DNA of 64,000 nt. Origin: Dipteronia dyeriana. Its lineage: Eukaryota; Streptophyta; Magnoliopsida; Sapindales; Sapindaceae. Below, one piece after another: positions 46,628 to 56,172 of the stretch. The notes beneath the pieces are model-generated. The model had not been told where the DNA came from. It made no database searches and saw nothing but the letters and a program-made list of their open reading frames with translations. The stretch spans positions 78,394,204 to 78,458,203 of the forward strand of contig CM065299.1 in assembly GCA_032871835.1 (NCBI GenBank). Reading direction: 5' to 3'. A program made the translations under genes and the position numbers. Every line of letters begins with the position of its first letter. Positions within the stretch are counted from its first letter, which is position 1.

Positions 46628-47340
46628 TTCCCTCCCTCTTGAAAAGAATTTGTCCTCAAATCGTCACCTACATCAAAAGGAGACAAATCAGAAACATTGA
46701 AGCTTGCACTAACATTGTACTCACCTGGAAGATCCAACTTGTATGCGCTGTCATTGATTCTTTAAATTACTTGAAATGGGCCATCTCCCCTTGGAAGTAG
46801 CTTAGAATTCTGCTGGGCTGGGAATCGTTCCTTCCTCATATACAACCACACCCAATCACCGGGCTCAAACACAACCTTCTTACGCCCTTTATTTGCTTGA
46901 TTGGCGTATTGCTCAGTTCGTCTCTCTACGTTTTGCCGAGTCTTTTCATGGATTTGCTTAACAAAATCTGTATTTTTTTTTTCCATCCAAGTTAACATGC
47001 TCATTCACAGGTAAAGGAATTAAATCCAAAGGAGTCAATAGGTTAAAATCATACACAATTTCAAAAGGCAAAAAATGAGTTGCAGAATACACGCTCCTAT
47101 TATAAGCAAACTCTACATGCGGCAAACAATCCTCCCATGTTTTCAAGTTCTTTTGTACTATAGCACGCAATAAGGTAGATAAAGTCCTATTAACTACTTC
47201 AGTTTGACCATCAGTTTGTGGATGACAAGTAGTAGAAAATAAAATTTTAGTGCCTAACTTACCCCATAAAGTCTTCCAAAAGTAGCTTAAGAACTTAGCA
47301 TCTCTATCCGAAACAATGGTCTTAGGCATGCCATGCAATC
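46420..47340 (-). pseudogene. gypsy integrase C-terminal half, running into the 3' LTR
   Basis: [18 protein letters not shown] and [18 protein letters not shown] provide the second D and the E of the DDE triad. FEPGDWVWLYMRKERFPAQQ and KLLPRGDGPFQVI are the GPF/Y-type module. The tail is LDLPGEYNVSASFNVSDLSP, then GPITRARAKRFKEALNGLIQ and DWAE-stop. A poly-A length change near 46980 shifts the frame, and a TAA interrupts before RINDSAYKL. The last about 68 codons lie in the LTR. Confidence 0.85.
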
Positions 47341-47344
47341 TTAC

Positions 47345-47995
47345 AATTTATTTGAAAAACAAATCAGCAATATGTGATGCATCATCGGTTTTATGACAAG
47401 GAATGAAATGTGACGTTTTAGAAAACTTATCAACAACCACATATATAGAGTCCCTACCCCTTTTTGACCTAGGCAAACCCAACACAAAATCCATAGAAAT
47501 ATCAATCCAAGGTCCACTAAGTATAGGCAAATGAGTATACAATCCATGAGGCTTAATCCTAGACTTGGCTTGTCTACAAGTAATGCATTTCTCACAGATT
47601 CTTTCTACATCACGTTTCATATGAGGCTAAAAAAAATGTTCATGCAAATTATCTAGCGTCTTAGCTACACCAAAATGCCCTATCAAACCTCCTCCATGAT
47701 CTTCTCTAATAAGCAATTCAGGTAAAGAACTCTTAGGCACACATAATTTAGTTTCTCTAAACAAAAATCCATCATGCCTATAAAATTTACCAAATGCAGC
47801 CTTTTCACATGCATTGACCACATTGCCAAAATCAGAATCTTCCACATACAATTGTTTAATGTATTCAAATACAAACAATTTAGCATCCAAAGTAGAAAGT
47901 AGAACGTACCTTCTTGACAGAGCATCAGCGACCACGTTTTCCTTACCCTTTTTGTACTTGATCACATATGGAAATGTTTCAATGAACTCCACCCA
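47345..47995 (-). pseudogene. gypsy RNase H end and integrase N-terminal part
   Basis: [18 protein letters not shown] is the RNase H end. [14 protein letters not shown] and [16 protein letters not shown], then [20 protein letters not shown], form the HHCC zinc domain. The core begins [16 protein letters not shown] (first D). Stops at about 47627 (Trp to TAG) and 47345 (expected Glu, now TAA) interrupt an otherwise intact frame. Confidence 0.85.
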
Positions 47996-48030
47996 CTTGG
48001 CATGCCGCTTATTTAGCTTGTGTTGCCCCT

Positions 48031-49090
48031 TTATATGCTTAAGGACTCATGAGCCGTGTGAATCAAAATTTTTTTTGGCCAAAGGTAGTGTTGCCAAGTT
48101 TCCAATGCTCTAATCAAAGCGTACATCTCCTTATCATAGGTAGGATAATTCAAGGCTGCTCCAAGTATCTTCTCACTAAAATATGCAATGGGACGACCTT
48201 CTTGCATTAGAACAACTCCAATACCTATTCCTGAAGCATCACACTCAATCTCAAAAGTTTTAGCAAAGTCAGGCAAAGCAAGCAAAGGTGCATTAGTTAA
48301 TTTTTCCTTAATCAAGTTAAATGCCTTTTCTTGTTCATTACCCCACTTAAAACCCACATTCTTTTTGATAACTTCAGTTAAAGGTGCAACTACACTACTA
48401 AAATCTTTTACAAACCTCCTATAAAAACTAGCCAACCCATGAAAACTTCTCATTTGTCCCACATTGGTAGGTTTCGGCCACTCCTTAATTGCCTTAACCT
48501 TTTCTTCATCAACCCCAATTCCCTTAGCACTAACAACAAAACCCAGAAATACAAGTTTATCAGTGCAAAAGGTGCACTTTTTGAGATTAGCAAACAACTT
48601 TTCTGTTCTTAAAACACTTAAAACAAGTTTTAAATGTTCAACATGCTCATCCAAGTTTTTGCCATAAATCAGAATGTCATCAAAATAAACAACCACAAAC
48701 TTTCCAATAAAAGCACACAAAACATGGTTCATTAATCTCATGAAAGTACTTGGTGCATTAGTTAATCCAAAAGGCATAACTAACCACTCATATAATCCAT
48801 GTTTTGTTTTGAAAGCAGTTTTCCACTCATCACCTTCATTCATCCTAATTTGATGATATCCACTTTTAAAATCAATTTTAGTAAAAACAATAGAACCATG
48901 TAATTCATCAAGCATATCATCTAATCTAGGAATAGGATGTCGATACTTTACAGTGATATTGTTGATGGCACGACAATCAACGCACATCCTCCATGTTCCA
49001 TCCTTCTTTGGCACAAGCAATACGGGAACCGTACAAGGACTCATGCTCTCACGTACATACCCTTTTTCCATGAGCTCACTAACCTGCCTT
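48031..49090 (-). CDS. gypsy reverse transcriptase and RNase H, uninterrupted for about 346 residues
   Basis: The frame opens near [20 protein letters not shown] and continues [69 protein letters not shown] and the catalytic [12 protein letters not shown]. Then come [11 protein letters not shown] and [13 protein letters not shown]. RNase H follows with [26 protein letters not shown] and [15 protein letters not shown]. It copies element RNA to DNA. A one-base deletion ends the frame near 48031 (HTAHESL, where HTDHESL is usual), so the Asp is also altered. This is the best preserved coding region of any element in the window. Confidence 0.9.
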
Positions 49091-49184
49091 TAAAGTTCCT
49101 TTGTCTCCTCAGGATTACTTCGATATGCTGGTCTATTTGGGATGAGTGCTCTGGGTACAAAGTCAATTTGGTGCTCAATCCCCT

Positions 49185-49889
49185 TTATTGGTGGTAAACC
49201 AATAGGCAACTCTTCAGGAAACACTTCATCAAAGTCCTGCAATAGAGACACAACAACACTAGGCAAGGAAGGGTTAAGTTCATTAGTACTAAAGCAAGTC
49301 TCTTTGTACAAAGTACAATCATTGGCTGATTTGAAAATAGAGCCTTTTTGACCTCACTCCCCCTTGCATAAAAGCTTACTTGTTTTCTCTCTCTCTTTTT
49401 CTCAACAACCTCTTTTTCATTTTCATTTTTTTTCTTTTTTTGCAATTTCAGAATCTTTTTCTTTTCTCTCTCTTTCTTTTGAACTCTCACTCTCACTCTT
49501 ACTCTTTTTTTTTGACATCTCTCTTTTTCTAACCTTACTTGATCTTCATACACTTGTTTTGGGGTTAAAGGTACAAGAGTGATTGATTTTTTATTGAGTA
49601 CAAATGAGTATCTATTGGTATACCCATCATGGGTCACATGCCTATCGAACTGCCATGGTCTCCCCAAAAGGATATGGCCCGCATTCATTGGTACCACATC
49701 ACAAAGGACTTCATCTTTGTACTTTCCAATTGAAAATGTCACCAACACTTGTTTAGTCACCTTGATTTTCCAACTATCATTTAACCACTGTAGCTTATAT
49801 GGTTTTGGATGCCTCAAAGTGGCTAAATTCAATTTCTCCACAAAATTAGTGCTAGCCACATTAGTACAACTCCCCCCATCAATGATCAT
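49185..49889 (-). pseudogene. gypsy protease with Lys/Arg/Glu-rich linker
   Basis: MIIDGGSCTNVASTNFVEKL carries the retropepsin site as D-G-G, and ILLGRPWQFDRH is the second protease block. A low-complexity basic/acidic linker (49364-49530 on the plus strand) of KK, RV and EK repeats comes next. The frame then shifts before the pre-RT motif seen in another frame (EVFPEELPIGLPPIKGIEHQ, 49090-49311). Confidence 0.85.
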
Positions 49890-49940
49890 GATACATACCT
49901 TATCATTAACATGGCAACGGGTATGAAAAATGTTGTCACG

Positions 49941-50650
49941 TTATACCTCATCATCTTCCTTGGCTTGAGCACTAAGAGCTCTTCTCGCCACCAAAAGCTC
50001 TCCGTCCACCTGATATTCAATATCACTTGCATCCTCTAAAGGTGGCATGGACTCATCATCAGATTCACCCTCGGATTCGATCTCACCATCATCCTTCAAA
50101 ACCATTACTCTCTTGTTTGGGCATTGAGATGCAATATGACCTGCTCCCAAACACTTAAAGCACTTAATGTCACGATTTCTAGAAGGTTGAGAATCTGATG
50201 TACCTTGTTTTAATGTGCCTCCGACTTTATGATCTCTGGAAGGTTCGGCCTTGGCCTTGAAACTAGGCTGGTCATCCCTCTTGCTCCAATTCAGTTTTCA
50301 TGATGATGAAGAACCCGAATTTTGCCCAACCCGTGTGGAACTCTTTCTCTTTAACTGTTGTTCCACCTTAATTGCCATATGTACCATGTCACTCAATTCA
50401 ACATAATGTTGCAACTCCACCACATTTGCTATGTCTCGGTTTAGTCCACTTAAAAACCTAGCCATAGTAGCCTCTCGGTCTTCCTCTACATCAAATCGAA
50501 TCATGGCTATCTCCATCTCCTGTTAGTAATCTTCAACACACTTAGACCCTTGAGTAAGAGTTTGTAATTTTTGAAACAAACCCTTATAATAGTGACTCGG
50601 AATGAAACGCTTCCTCATGACAGCTTTCATCTCCTCCCAAGTCTCAATAG
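49941..50650 (-). pseudogene. gypsy gag, N-terminus replaced by an extra LTR copy
   Basis: Reading minus from 50650: WEEMKAVMRKRFIPSHYYKG, KLQTLTQGS, an in-frame TAA near 50524, then MEIAMIRFDVEEDREATMAR, FLSGLNRDIANVVELQHYVE and EQQLKRKS. This is the retrotrans-gag fold sequence that forms the capsid. A CCHC zinc knuckle CFKCLGAGHIASQCP follows near 50140-50170, then an acidic stretch. The part before WEEMK is missing because LTR copy 50652-51441 abuts it. Confidence 0.85.
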
Positions 50651-50651
50651 G

Positions 50652-51441
50652 TGATATGAACCTCACTAAGAGCAGTGAGACCCGGAACCAATATATGGTA
50701 GCAAGGATCGTTTTCTAATTCAAGTTTATAAATAAAGAAAATAAAAAGGACCACAACCCATTATCTATATAGAGATAAGAACCAACAGTATCAAGAAGGT
50801 TGTAGACGCCACACTCAAGAATAAGAAAGAATGTGAGTGATAAGTCAAGGTTTGAACGCCACAGGGTAGAACCTTGATAAGTTCATAGTTCTATGAAGAA
50901 CCAAAGAGAAAATTCTCTCAATTTTATTTTAATTCTAAATCTATTCTCAAATTACATCAATTGGTCCCTTTTATACTAAAAATATCTAAGACCTAAAAGG
51001 GAATAAATATTCGGCAATTAATGCCTTACAATCATGAAAATAAATGCAAACAAATTTAGGAAATAAATAAATACTAAACAGGCAACTGTTGACTTGCTTC
51101 CTAAATCCTAATTGGAAAGCTAAATCTGGAAACAAATCAACCCCTTAATTTGGGAAACAAATCAACTATTATTCTTTGGAAATTAAAAGGAAATAAATCA
51201 ACCAAAGTTGACTATTCTCCTAGCTTGTGCCACACGCCCAAGTCTTCCTTATTCTGCCCAATCAATTGCCTTGATGACCTTAATTACGCCTTGGTCTTCA
51301 TGTGTGCTTATCTTGGACTTCAACAATTCAAAATCAGCCCAAGTGTCTTGAATTAGGCCATTTAGTGCTTCTTTGAATCTCTTAACTCTTGCACTTGTTA
51401 TTGGCCCAACCAGAACATGCAATGGATCGTTTGATGACTTC
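50652..51441 (-). repeat. Extra (third) LTR copy inside the gypsy element
   Basis: It is colinear with the two outer LTRs from TGATATGAACCTCACTAAGA to about TGCAATGGATCGTTTGATGA. It lacks the last about 25 bases (the LTR 5' end on the minus strand). It lies between the PBS region and gag. Confidence 0.85.
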
Positions 51442-51521
51442 TTTATTCTTATCAATAGGTCTTTCTCCATTCCATCTTCTAAGAGCAGTGAGACCCTGAT
51501 ACCAACTGATATGAACCTCAG

Positions 51522-51533
51522 GCTCTGATACCA
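51522..51533 (-). other. Primer-binding site of the gypsy element
   Basis: The minus strand reads TGGTATCAGAGC, a perfect initiator-Met PBS, two bases after the 5' LTR end. A second, imperfect PBS-like copy (TGGTATCAGGGT, about 51492-51503) follows after a repeat of the LTR end (GAGGTTCATATCA). Confidence 0.9.
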
Positions 51534-51535
51534 AC

Positions 51536-52322
51536 TGATATGAGCCTCACTAAGAGGAGTGAGACCCGGAACCAATATATGGTAACGAAGGATCGTTTTC
51601 TAATCAAGTTTTTAAACAAGAATATTATCGGACCGCGACTCGTTATCTATAATGAGGTAAGAACCAAAGGTATCAAGAAAGTTGTAGACGCCACACTCAA
51701 GAATAAGAAAGAAGGTAAGTGATAAGTCATGGTTTGAACGCCACAAGGTAAAACTTTGATAAGTTCACAAATTCTATGAAGAACCAAATAGAAAATTCTC
51801 TCAATTTTTTTTCAATTCAAAATCTATCGAATTACATCCAATTTGTTCCTTTATATACTAAAACCCTAAACGAAAAGAAAGGCTATAAGCCATCGTAAAA
51901 GGAAACAAGATAATTCGGTCATTAAGGCCTTATAATCTGAAGAAAACTAATTCAAGAAACTATTGACTTGATCCCTAATTGGAAAGCTAAATCTGGAACA
52001 AATCAGCCCCTTAATTTGGGAAACAAATCAACTATTATTCTTTGGAAATTAAAAGGGAATAAATCAACAAAAGTTGACTCTTCTCCTAGCTTGTGCCACA
52101 CACCCAAGTCTTCCTTATTCGGCTCAATCAATTGCCTTGATGACATTAATTATGCCTTGGTCTTCATGTGGGCTTATCTTGGACTTCAACAATTCAAAAT
52201 CAGCCCAAGTGTCTTGAATTAGGCCATTTAGTGCTTCTTTGAATCTCTTAGCTCTTGCCCTTGTTATTGGCCCAACCGGAACATGCAATGGATCATTTGA
52301 TGCAGCCACCTTGTTCTCATCA
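51536..52322 (-). repeat. 5' LTR of the minus-strand gypsy element
   Basis: It runs TGATATGAGCCTCACTAAG ... CTTGTTCTCATCA on the plus strand, 787 bp, with perfect TG..CA ends and the ATTCT duplication outside. It also carries the pol C-terminal codons (GPITRARAKRFKEALNGLIQ). Confidence 0.9.
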
Positions 52323-52327
52323 ATTCT

Positions 52328-52733
52328 CCTATCTCTCCTTTATTATGCATGTATGTGGGTTAGGTACCGACCCCACTGGTCATAGCTCTCCAATCCTTCC
52401 ACCTTGCATGTTATTTGAGTTGAGAACACCTAGAGAGGAGACCGGGTACCGGGTATCGGAACTAAGAACCAGGATCCAAGACCAGCCCTTCATGCCAACA
52501 AGGGAACCTCAAACGCCATATCTCCTCCTTATTCTTAAAGCCTCGAAGGGCGGGGTGATTTTTCTTTTACGTACTACATCTTTTTTCCCTTGTATGCTTT
52601 ATTAGTCTTGTTTGAATCACGGTATGAAGTACCTACACTGCTGTAGCCTATTAGGTTGTGGCTTAAGGGTGTTGATCATAATTTTTCACCCTAGTGAATT
52701 TTTCGGTTAACACTTTTTAGTGCCGTTTGTGGG
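52328..52733 (+). repeat. Right part of the interrupted plus-strand LTR, then a PBS-like motif
   Basis: This continues the LTR cut at 45842. The presumed end is CGGTTAACA at 52704-52712, with TGCCGTTTGTGGG at 52721-52733 resembling gypsy primer-binding sites (TGGCGCCGT...). About 220 bp of leader-like DNA follows before the next LTR. Confidence 0.5.
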
Positions 52734-52959
52734 AAGATCACTTGACCAACATAGCTTCCTTGTCTCTACATGAGCATTCACGAGATTTATCATATTTGTT
52801 GCCATGAAAGCTCAACTTTCTATTATTGAGGTGGTAAATTCATTATTCATAGCATATTATTCAATATTTATGATGTCCTTTCTCCAAATTTGTATACGCA
52901 CTACGTGTGGTGCTCATTTTGTCATTTGATGAATTTTGTTTGTTGTGGAACAAATGTGG

Positions 52960-53650
52960 TGTTGGAACCCCGTTCACCAGTCACACAGTGGAAATCAATT
53001 TTAAATTTTTTAATACAAATCGTAAACGATCTAGGACCAGTGAACTTTGGATCATAATCTTTCGGAACTAATACATATAATATTGTTACACTAATAAAAT
53101 ATATGTATATAAGGAAATTGAAATCGATAATAATCTGAAGATGATATTAGAACTTTACCAACGTTTGGAGGCTCCTTCACTTCTTGCAATACTCCTGCTC
53201 TGTACCACTCAATCTTCCTTGCTATATCACGGGGTTGGTAACTAGGTGTGGTCGCGTTACGGTCTTAGGAGCTTGAATGGAGATGTTGAGAAAAACGAAG
53301 AAACTATTTCTTCAAAATCAAAACCAACTAGACAATTCTAGTAGTTTTAAAATATCTTATATTATCTTTTTCTTTTTCAAAGTACACGATGCACAAGAGC
53401 GAAAAAACAATTTGCTGTGCACCTTAATTCACTTTAATATCTTTTCTCTCTTATTTCTTTATCACACCACACACACTTGCACGTTAATCCAAGCAAGAGA
53501 AAAACTGATGCGTTTTTTTTTGTATTATCTAGTTTTTTACATACATTTCAAATGTGTTTATTTAACTCACATCAATTTCATCAAATGCAAATTCAAGACA
53601 AGATTAGTTTTTTATCATTTTTCTTAATGTGTTGTCCAAAGGTCAACACA
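52960..53650 (-). repeat. Reverse-oriented LTR related to the nested copia LTR
   Basis: It starts TGTTGGAACCCCGTTCACC, the reverse complement of the copia LTR end. It keeps ACCAGTGAACTTT, TACCAACGTTTGGAGGCTCC and ACTCAATCTTCCTTGCTAT in the same spacing as the inverted copia LTR. It diverges further right and ends near GGTCAACACA. No internal region is attached, so it is a solo LTR or truncated copy. Confidence 0.7.
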
Positions 53651-53699
53651 CGAATTTTCAGATAACAATAATAATTTTTGTTGCATTTTGGGTCTAAGC

Positions 53700-54180
53700 A
53701 ACAGCTGTTTCCACATTATCTCCAACCAGAAATGAGTTAGAACAGGACTATATGTTAGGGGTGTTCATCCTATATGGTGCTTTGAGGGATGGGCTAGCTA
53801 TTGCTCTTAATACTTTAGACGACAAGCAAGACTGGATAAATAAGCAGAAGTTAGTTACTAATGTCATATTATAAGGTTGTAACATTATTGATAATTATAA
53901 TGTATATACTAATGTTGACATACATGATACTGAGGCATACAACCCACCTTCCCAAACCTACTCATCATCCGAATGAGAGCTTGAGAGATTTGGTTGTCAA
54001 ATTATTTGACCAAGTTATGAATGAGATTAAGGCTACTGAGAAACGGTTGGCAAAAAAGATCTTAAGTAATCATTAGAAGGTTATGCAATATGCACGAGGT
54101 CGATGGGATGCACCACACATAGAATGGCCCAGTTGGAATGAGGGGCATGATGAAGATTTTGTTGAGGTAGGTTACTTATA
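53700..54180 (+). other. Possible transposon-derived coding debris
   Basis: A broken frame includes FILYGALRDGLAIALNTLDD and stops at short intervals. A GVF-type motif could hint at an Ulp1-like protease tail carried by some plant transposons, but the catalytic residues cannot be verified. Confidence 0.2.
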
Positions 54181-54429
54181 ATTTGTGTCATTATGTAGCT
54201 GTATCCTTCGGGTCATGATGTCGTGGACCACCATTAGTAACCCCGTCAGTACGACCCACTCCAACATCGGCACTCTGCTCAGTTTCTTTGGACTTATCCC
54301 CTACTTCGACAATGGTATCATTTGAACTAATATGCTACACTAACATCCCCTCATCAGTATCGCTATCGGTACTGTAACACCCAATATCAAGTTTATTCAA
54401 AAAAAGATGGTGGAATCCCCTCTTCATTT

Positions 54430-54640
54430 ATCCCTAAATTAACCGTAGGCCGAAAATTAGTTGTCTACGCTTGTGAGGTTTATCTCCAAGTTCATCTCCA
54501 CCGCCATCCACTCGTTTGATTGCATCAACGTATACCTCCAATATCGGTGAATCATCAACTAGGGCAAACGTAAGATCTCTTTGACGTTTCAAACGAAGTT
54601 TTGTCTTTCCTGACTGTAACTTAACCACTCCATAAATAAT
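54430..54640 (-). pseudogene. MULE transposase N-terminal fragment
   Basis: The minus-strand peptide LRLKRQRDLTFALVDDSP with ILEVYVDAIKRVDGGG aligns in pattern with the N-terminal segment of the MULE at 30.3 kb (YRLQGNSDVRFLLLDQTVVP, ELYVDFVEE). An acidic Ser/Thr/Asp stretch follows on the minus strand towards 54180, as in MULE proteins, with stops. Catalytic and SWIM domains are absent. Confidence 0.5.
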
Positions 54641-54863
54641 AATGTTAGTTTGTCAAGCTCAATCGATACATATATTGTATCCACCAACTCATTGCATCAC
54701 AAGTTCTTTTTTACCATCTCGCCAAAAAGTTCACCACCTAAGTAGCTTACAATGTTCCACTGCCCTCCGTAATAAGTTGCAATTCCAGTCTTACATCCTA
54801 AAATTAATTACACAAATCAAATTTGGTGAAATTTGAAAAAGCGTAAAAAATTAACGATAATAA

Positions 54864-55121
54864 GCGAAAGTGAAACTACGTTTCGAACTTTCTAAGTTAC
54901 ACTTTTAAAAGTAAACTTTCGAGTTTCACTTTCAAAAGTGAAATATGTGTCACTTAAAGTGAAACATAAGTCAAAAACAAATGTTTTTCACTTAAAGTGA
55001 AATATTAGAAGATGATATAAGAATATGTTTCACTTTAAATGATACATTTTCTTATGCGTTTCACTTTAAGTGAAACATCTTCACTCTCCAACACAAATTG
55101 TGTGTAACGTTGGAGAGTGAA
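54864..55121. repeat. Array of short palindromes based on TTTCACTT/AAGTGAAA
   Basis: Palindromic units lie at 54866-54892 (imperfect), 54901-54912 (ACTTTTAAAAGT), 54924-54943, 54950-54962, 54986-55002, 55027-55045 (one arm decayed) and 55058-55076 (9-bp perfect arms). A perfect 13-bp inverted repeat (CACTCTCCAAC core) is at 55080-55092/55109-55121. All but the last share the TTTCACTT arm. Origin and role are unknown. Confidence 0.8.
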
Positions 55122-55129
55122 ACACACCA

Positions 55130-55893
55130 AACTTGATGCATTATATTACGTGTTCATGAAAAAAAGTTCAAAAAAACAAATTCAACTCTTTTCTACACCA
55201 AAAACTTCAGTTTTGTGTAATTGGAAGTAAAATTAGCAACATAATCATGAAACAAAGAAAAAAAAAATGACATACCTTGAAATATGTCAATCATAAAATC
55301 AACTATATCTCATTTAGTCCTTTTAGTTGATTTCTAGTAAAGATTTTTGATGTTGATTTCTCGATTCGAAAACATTGTTTGATAACAACAAAATGAAGAT
55401 TTTTCAGTCCAACTTTAATAAAAAATTATTACCATATAAAAAAAATGAGAATTGTGTACAGTATGCTTTTTAATTGTTGACAGAAGGTTGAAGAAAAAGT
55501 TTTTATTAGGTTTTTTGTCGATTTTGTGTGGTAATATAATTGGATACATGTTTAGTGAAAAGAAATGGTTAGAAACAATAATTTAATGGAAGAAGGTTAC
55601 TAACAATAATCAATAACTTAAATGGATCGTTTGGCAACTTCGACCAAACGTTTTTAAGAGTTTGCATCAATCCAATTATTTTGACATCAAATTGCTCAAT
55701 TCTTATGATATTTATGTAGTATATGTTTGAGTTTACATGCCATATGTTTTCTTCATATTGAAATAACGGATTGGAACTGAAAATTGTGAGGTAATAGGAT
55801 TTTATATCTGATCAAATTGCACAAAATTAGCCGATGTAAAGCAGGAATTTGCTTGGCGGTTCGCACTATGATTTATGAGCAATCGGTTGGTGG
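55130..55893. other. Upstream region of the DUF593 gene without recognised feature
   Basis: AT-rich DNA with no ORF of note and no transposon ends found. Confidence 0.4.
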
Positions 55894-56062
55894 CCACGTG
55901 GTGGGAGTGGTAATGATAAATTTTCTTTAATTTTGCTCCTATTCCACTTCCTTCCTTCCTTCCTTCCTTCCATTCCTCTTCTCCAGGTTTTTCCGTGACT
56001 TTTTCACTTGCCTTACCAACTATTCATTTATTCTTCAGTCTTCACTCAACAATTATATATAA
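55894..56062 (+). promoter_or_regulatory. Promoter of the DUF593 gene: G-box, CTTC microsatellite, TATA box
   Basis: CCACGTGG (a perfect G-box) is at 55894-55901, a (CTTC)n run at about 55947-55971 and TATATAAA at 56055-56062. The TATA box lies about 110 bp before the ATG at 56173, leaving a plausible short 5' UTR. The G-box is a bZIP/bHLH site often tied to light or abscisic acid responses; use here is inference. Confidence 0.6.
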
Positions 56063-56172
56063 ACAAGTTTGGCGCTATGATCCTAAATTTCCGCTTTATT
56101 TTCTCTACAAGTAGAAGATCTTTTTCTTTCTTTTTTGGCTTCTGTTTCAATTGCGTATTCTTGGCTTGGTGA

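Larger units (their letters stand above)
45843..52322 (-). mobile_element. Ty3/gypsy element on the minus strand with three LTR copies
   Basis: The outer LTRs are 51536-52322 (5') and 45843-46627 (3'), about 785 bp each, with a perfect 5-bp duplication ATTCT at 45838-45842 and 52323-52327. A tRNA-iMet PBS lies just inside the 5' LTR and a purine tract (AGAGGGAGGGAA on the minus strand) just before the 3' LTR. Gag, protease, RT, RNase H and integrase follow in gypsy order. A third, slightly truncated LTR (50652-51441) sits where the gag N-terminus should be. Only a few stops and frameshifts interrupt pol, so the element is younger than its surroundings. DLPGEYNVSASFNVSDLSPF after integrase recalls centromeric (CRM-like) elements; clade is tentative. 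Confidence 0.9.

Noticed and set aside
47814..49351. Plus-strand ORFs opposite the gypsy pol
   Set aside because: They are shadows of the minus-strand RT/RNase H frame.
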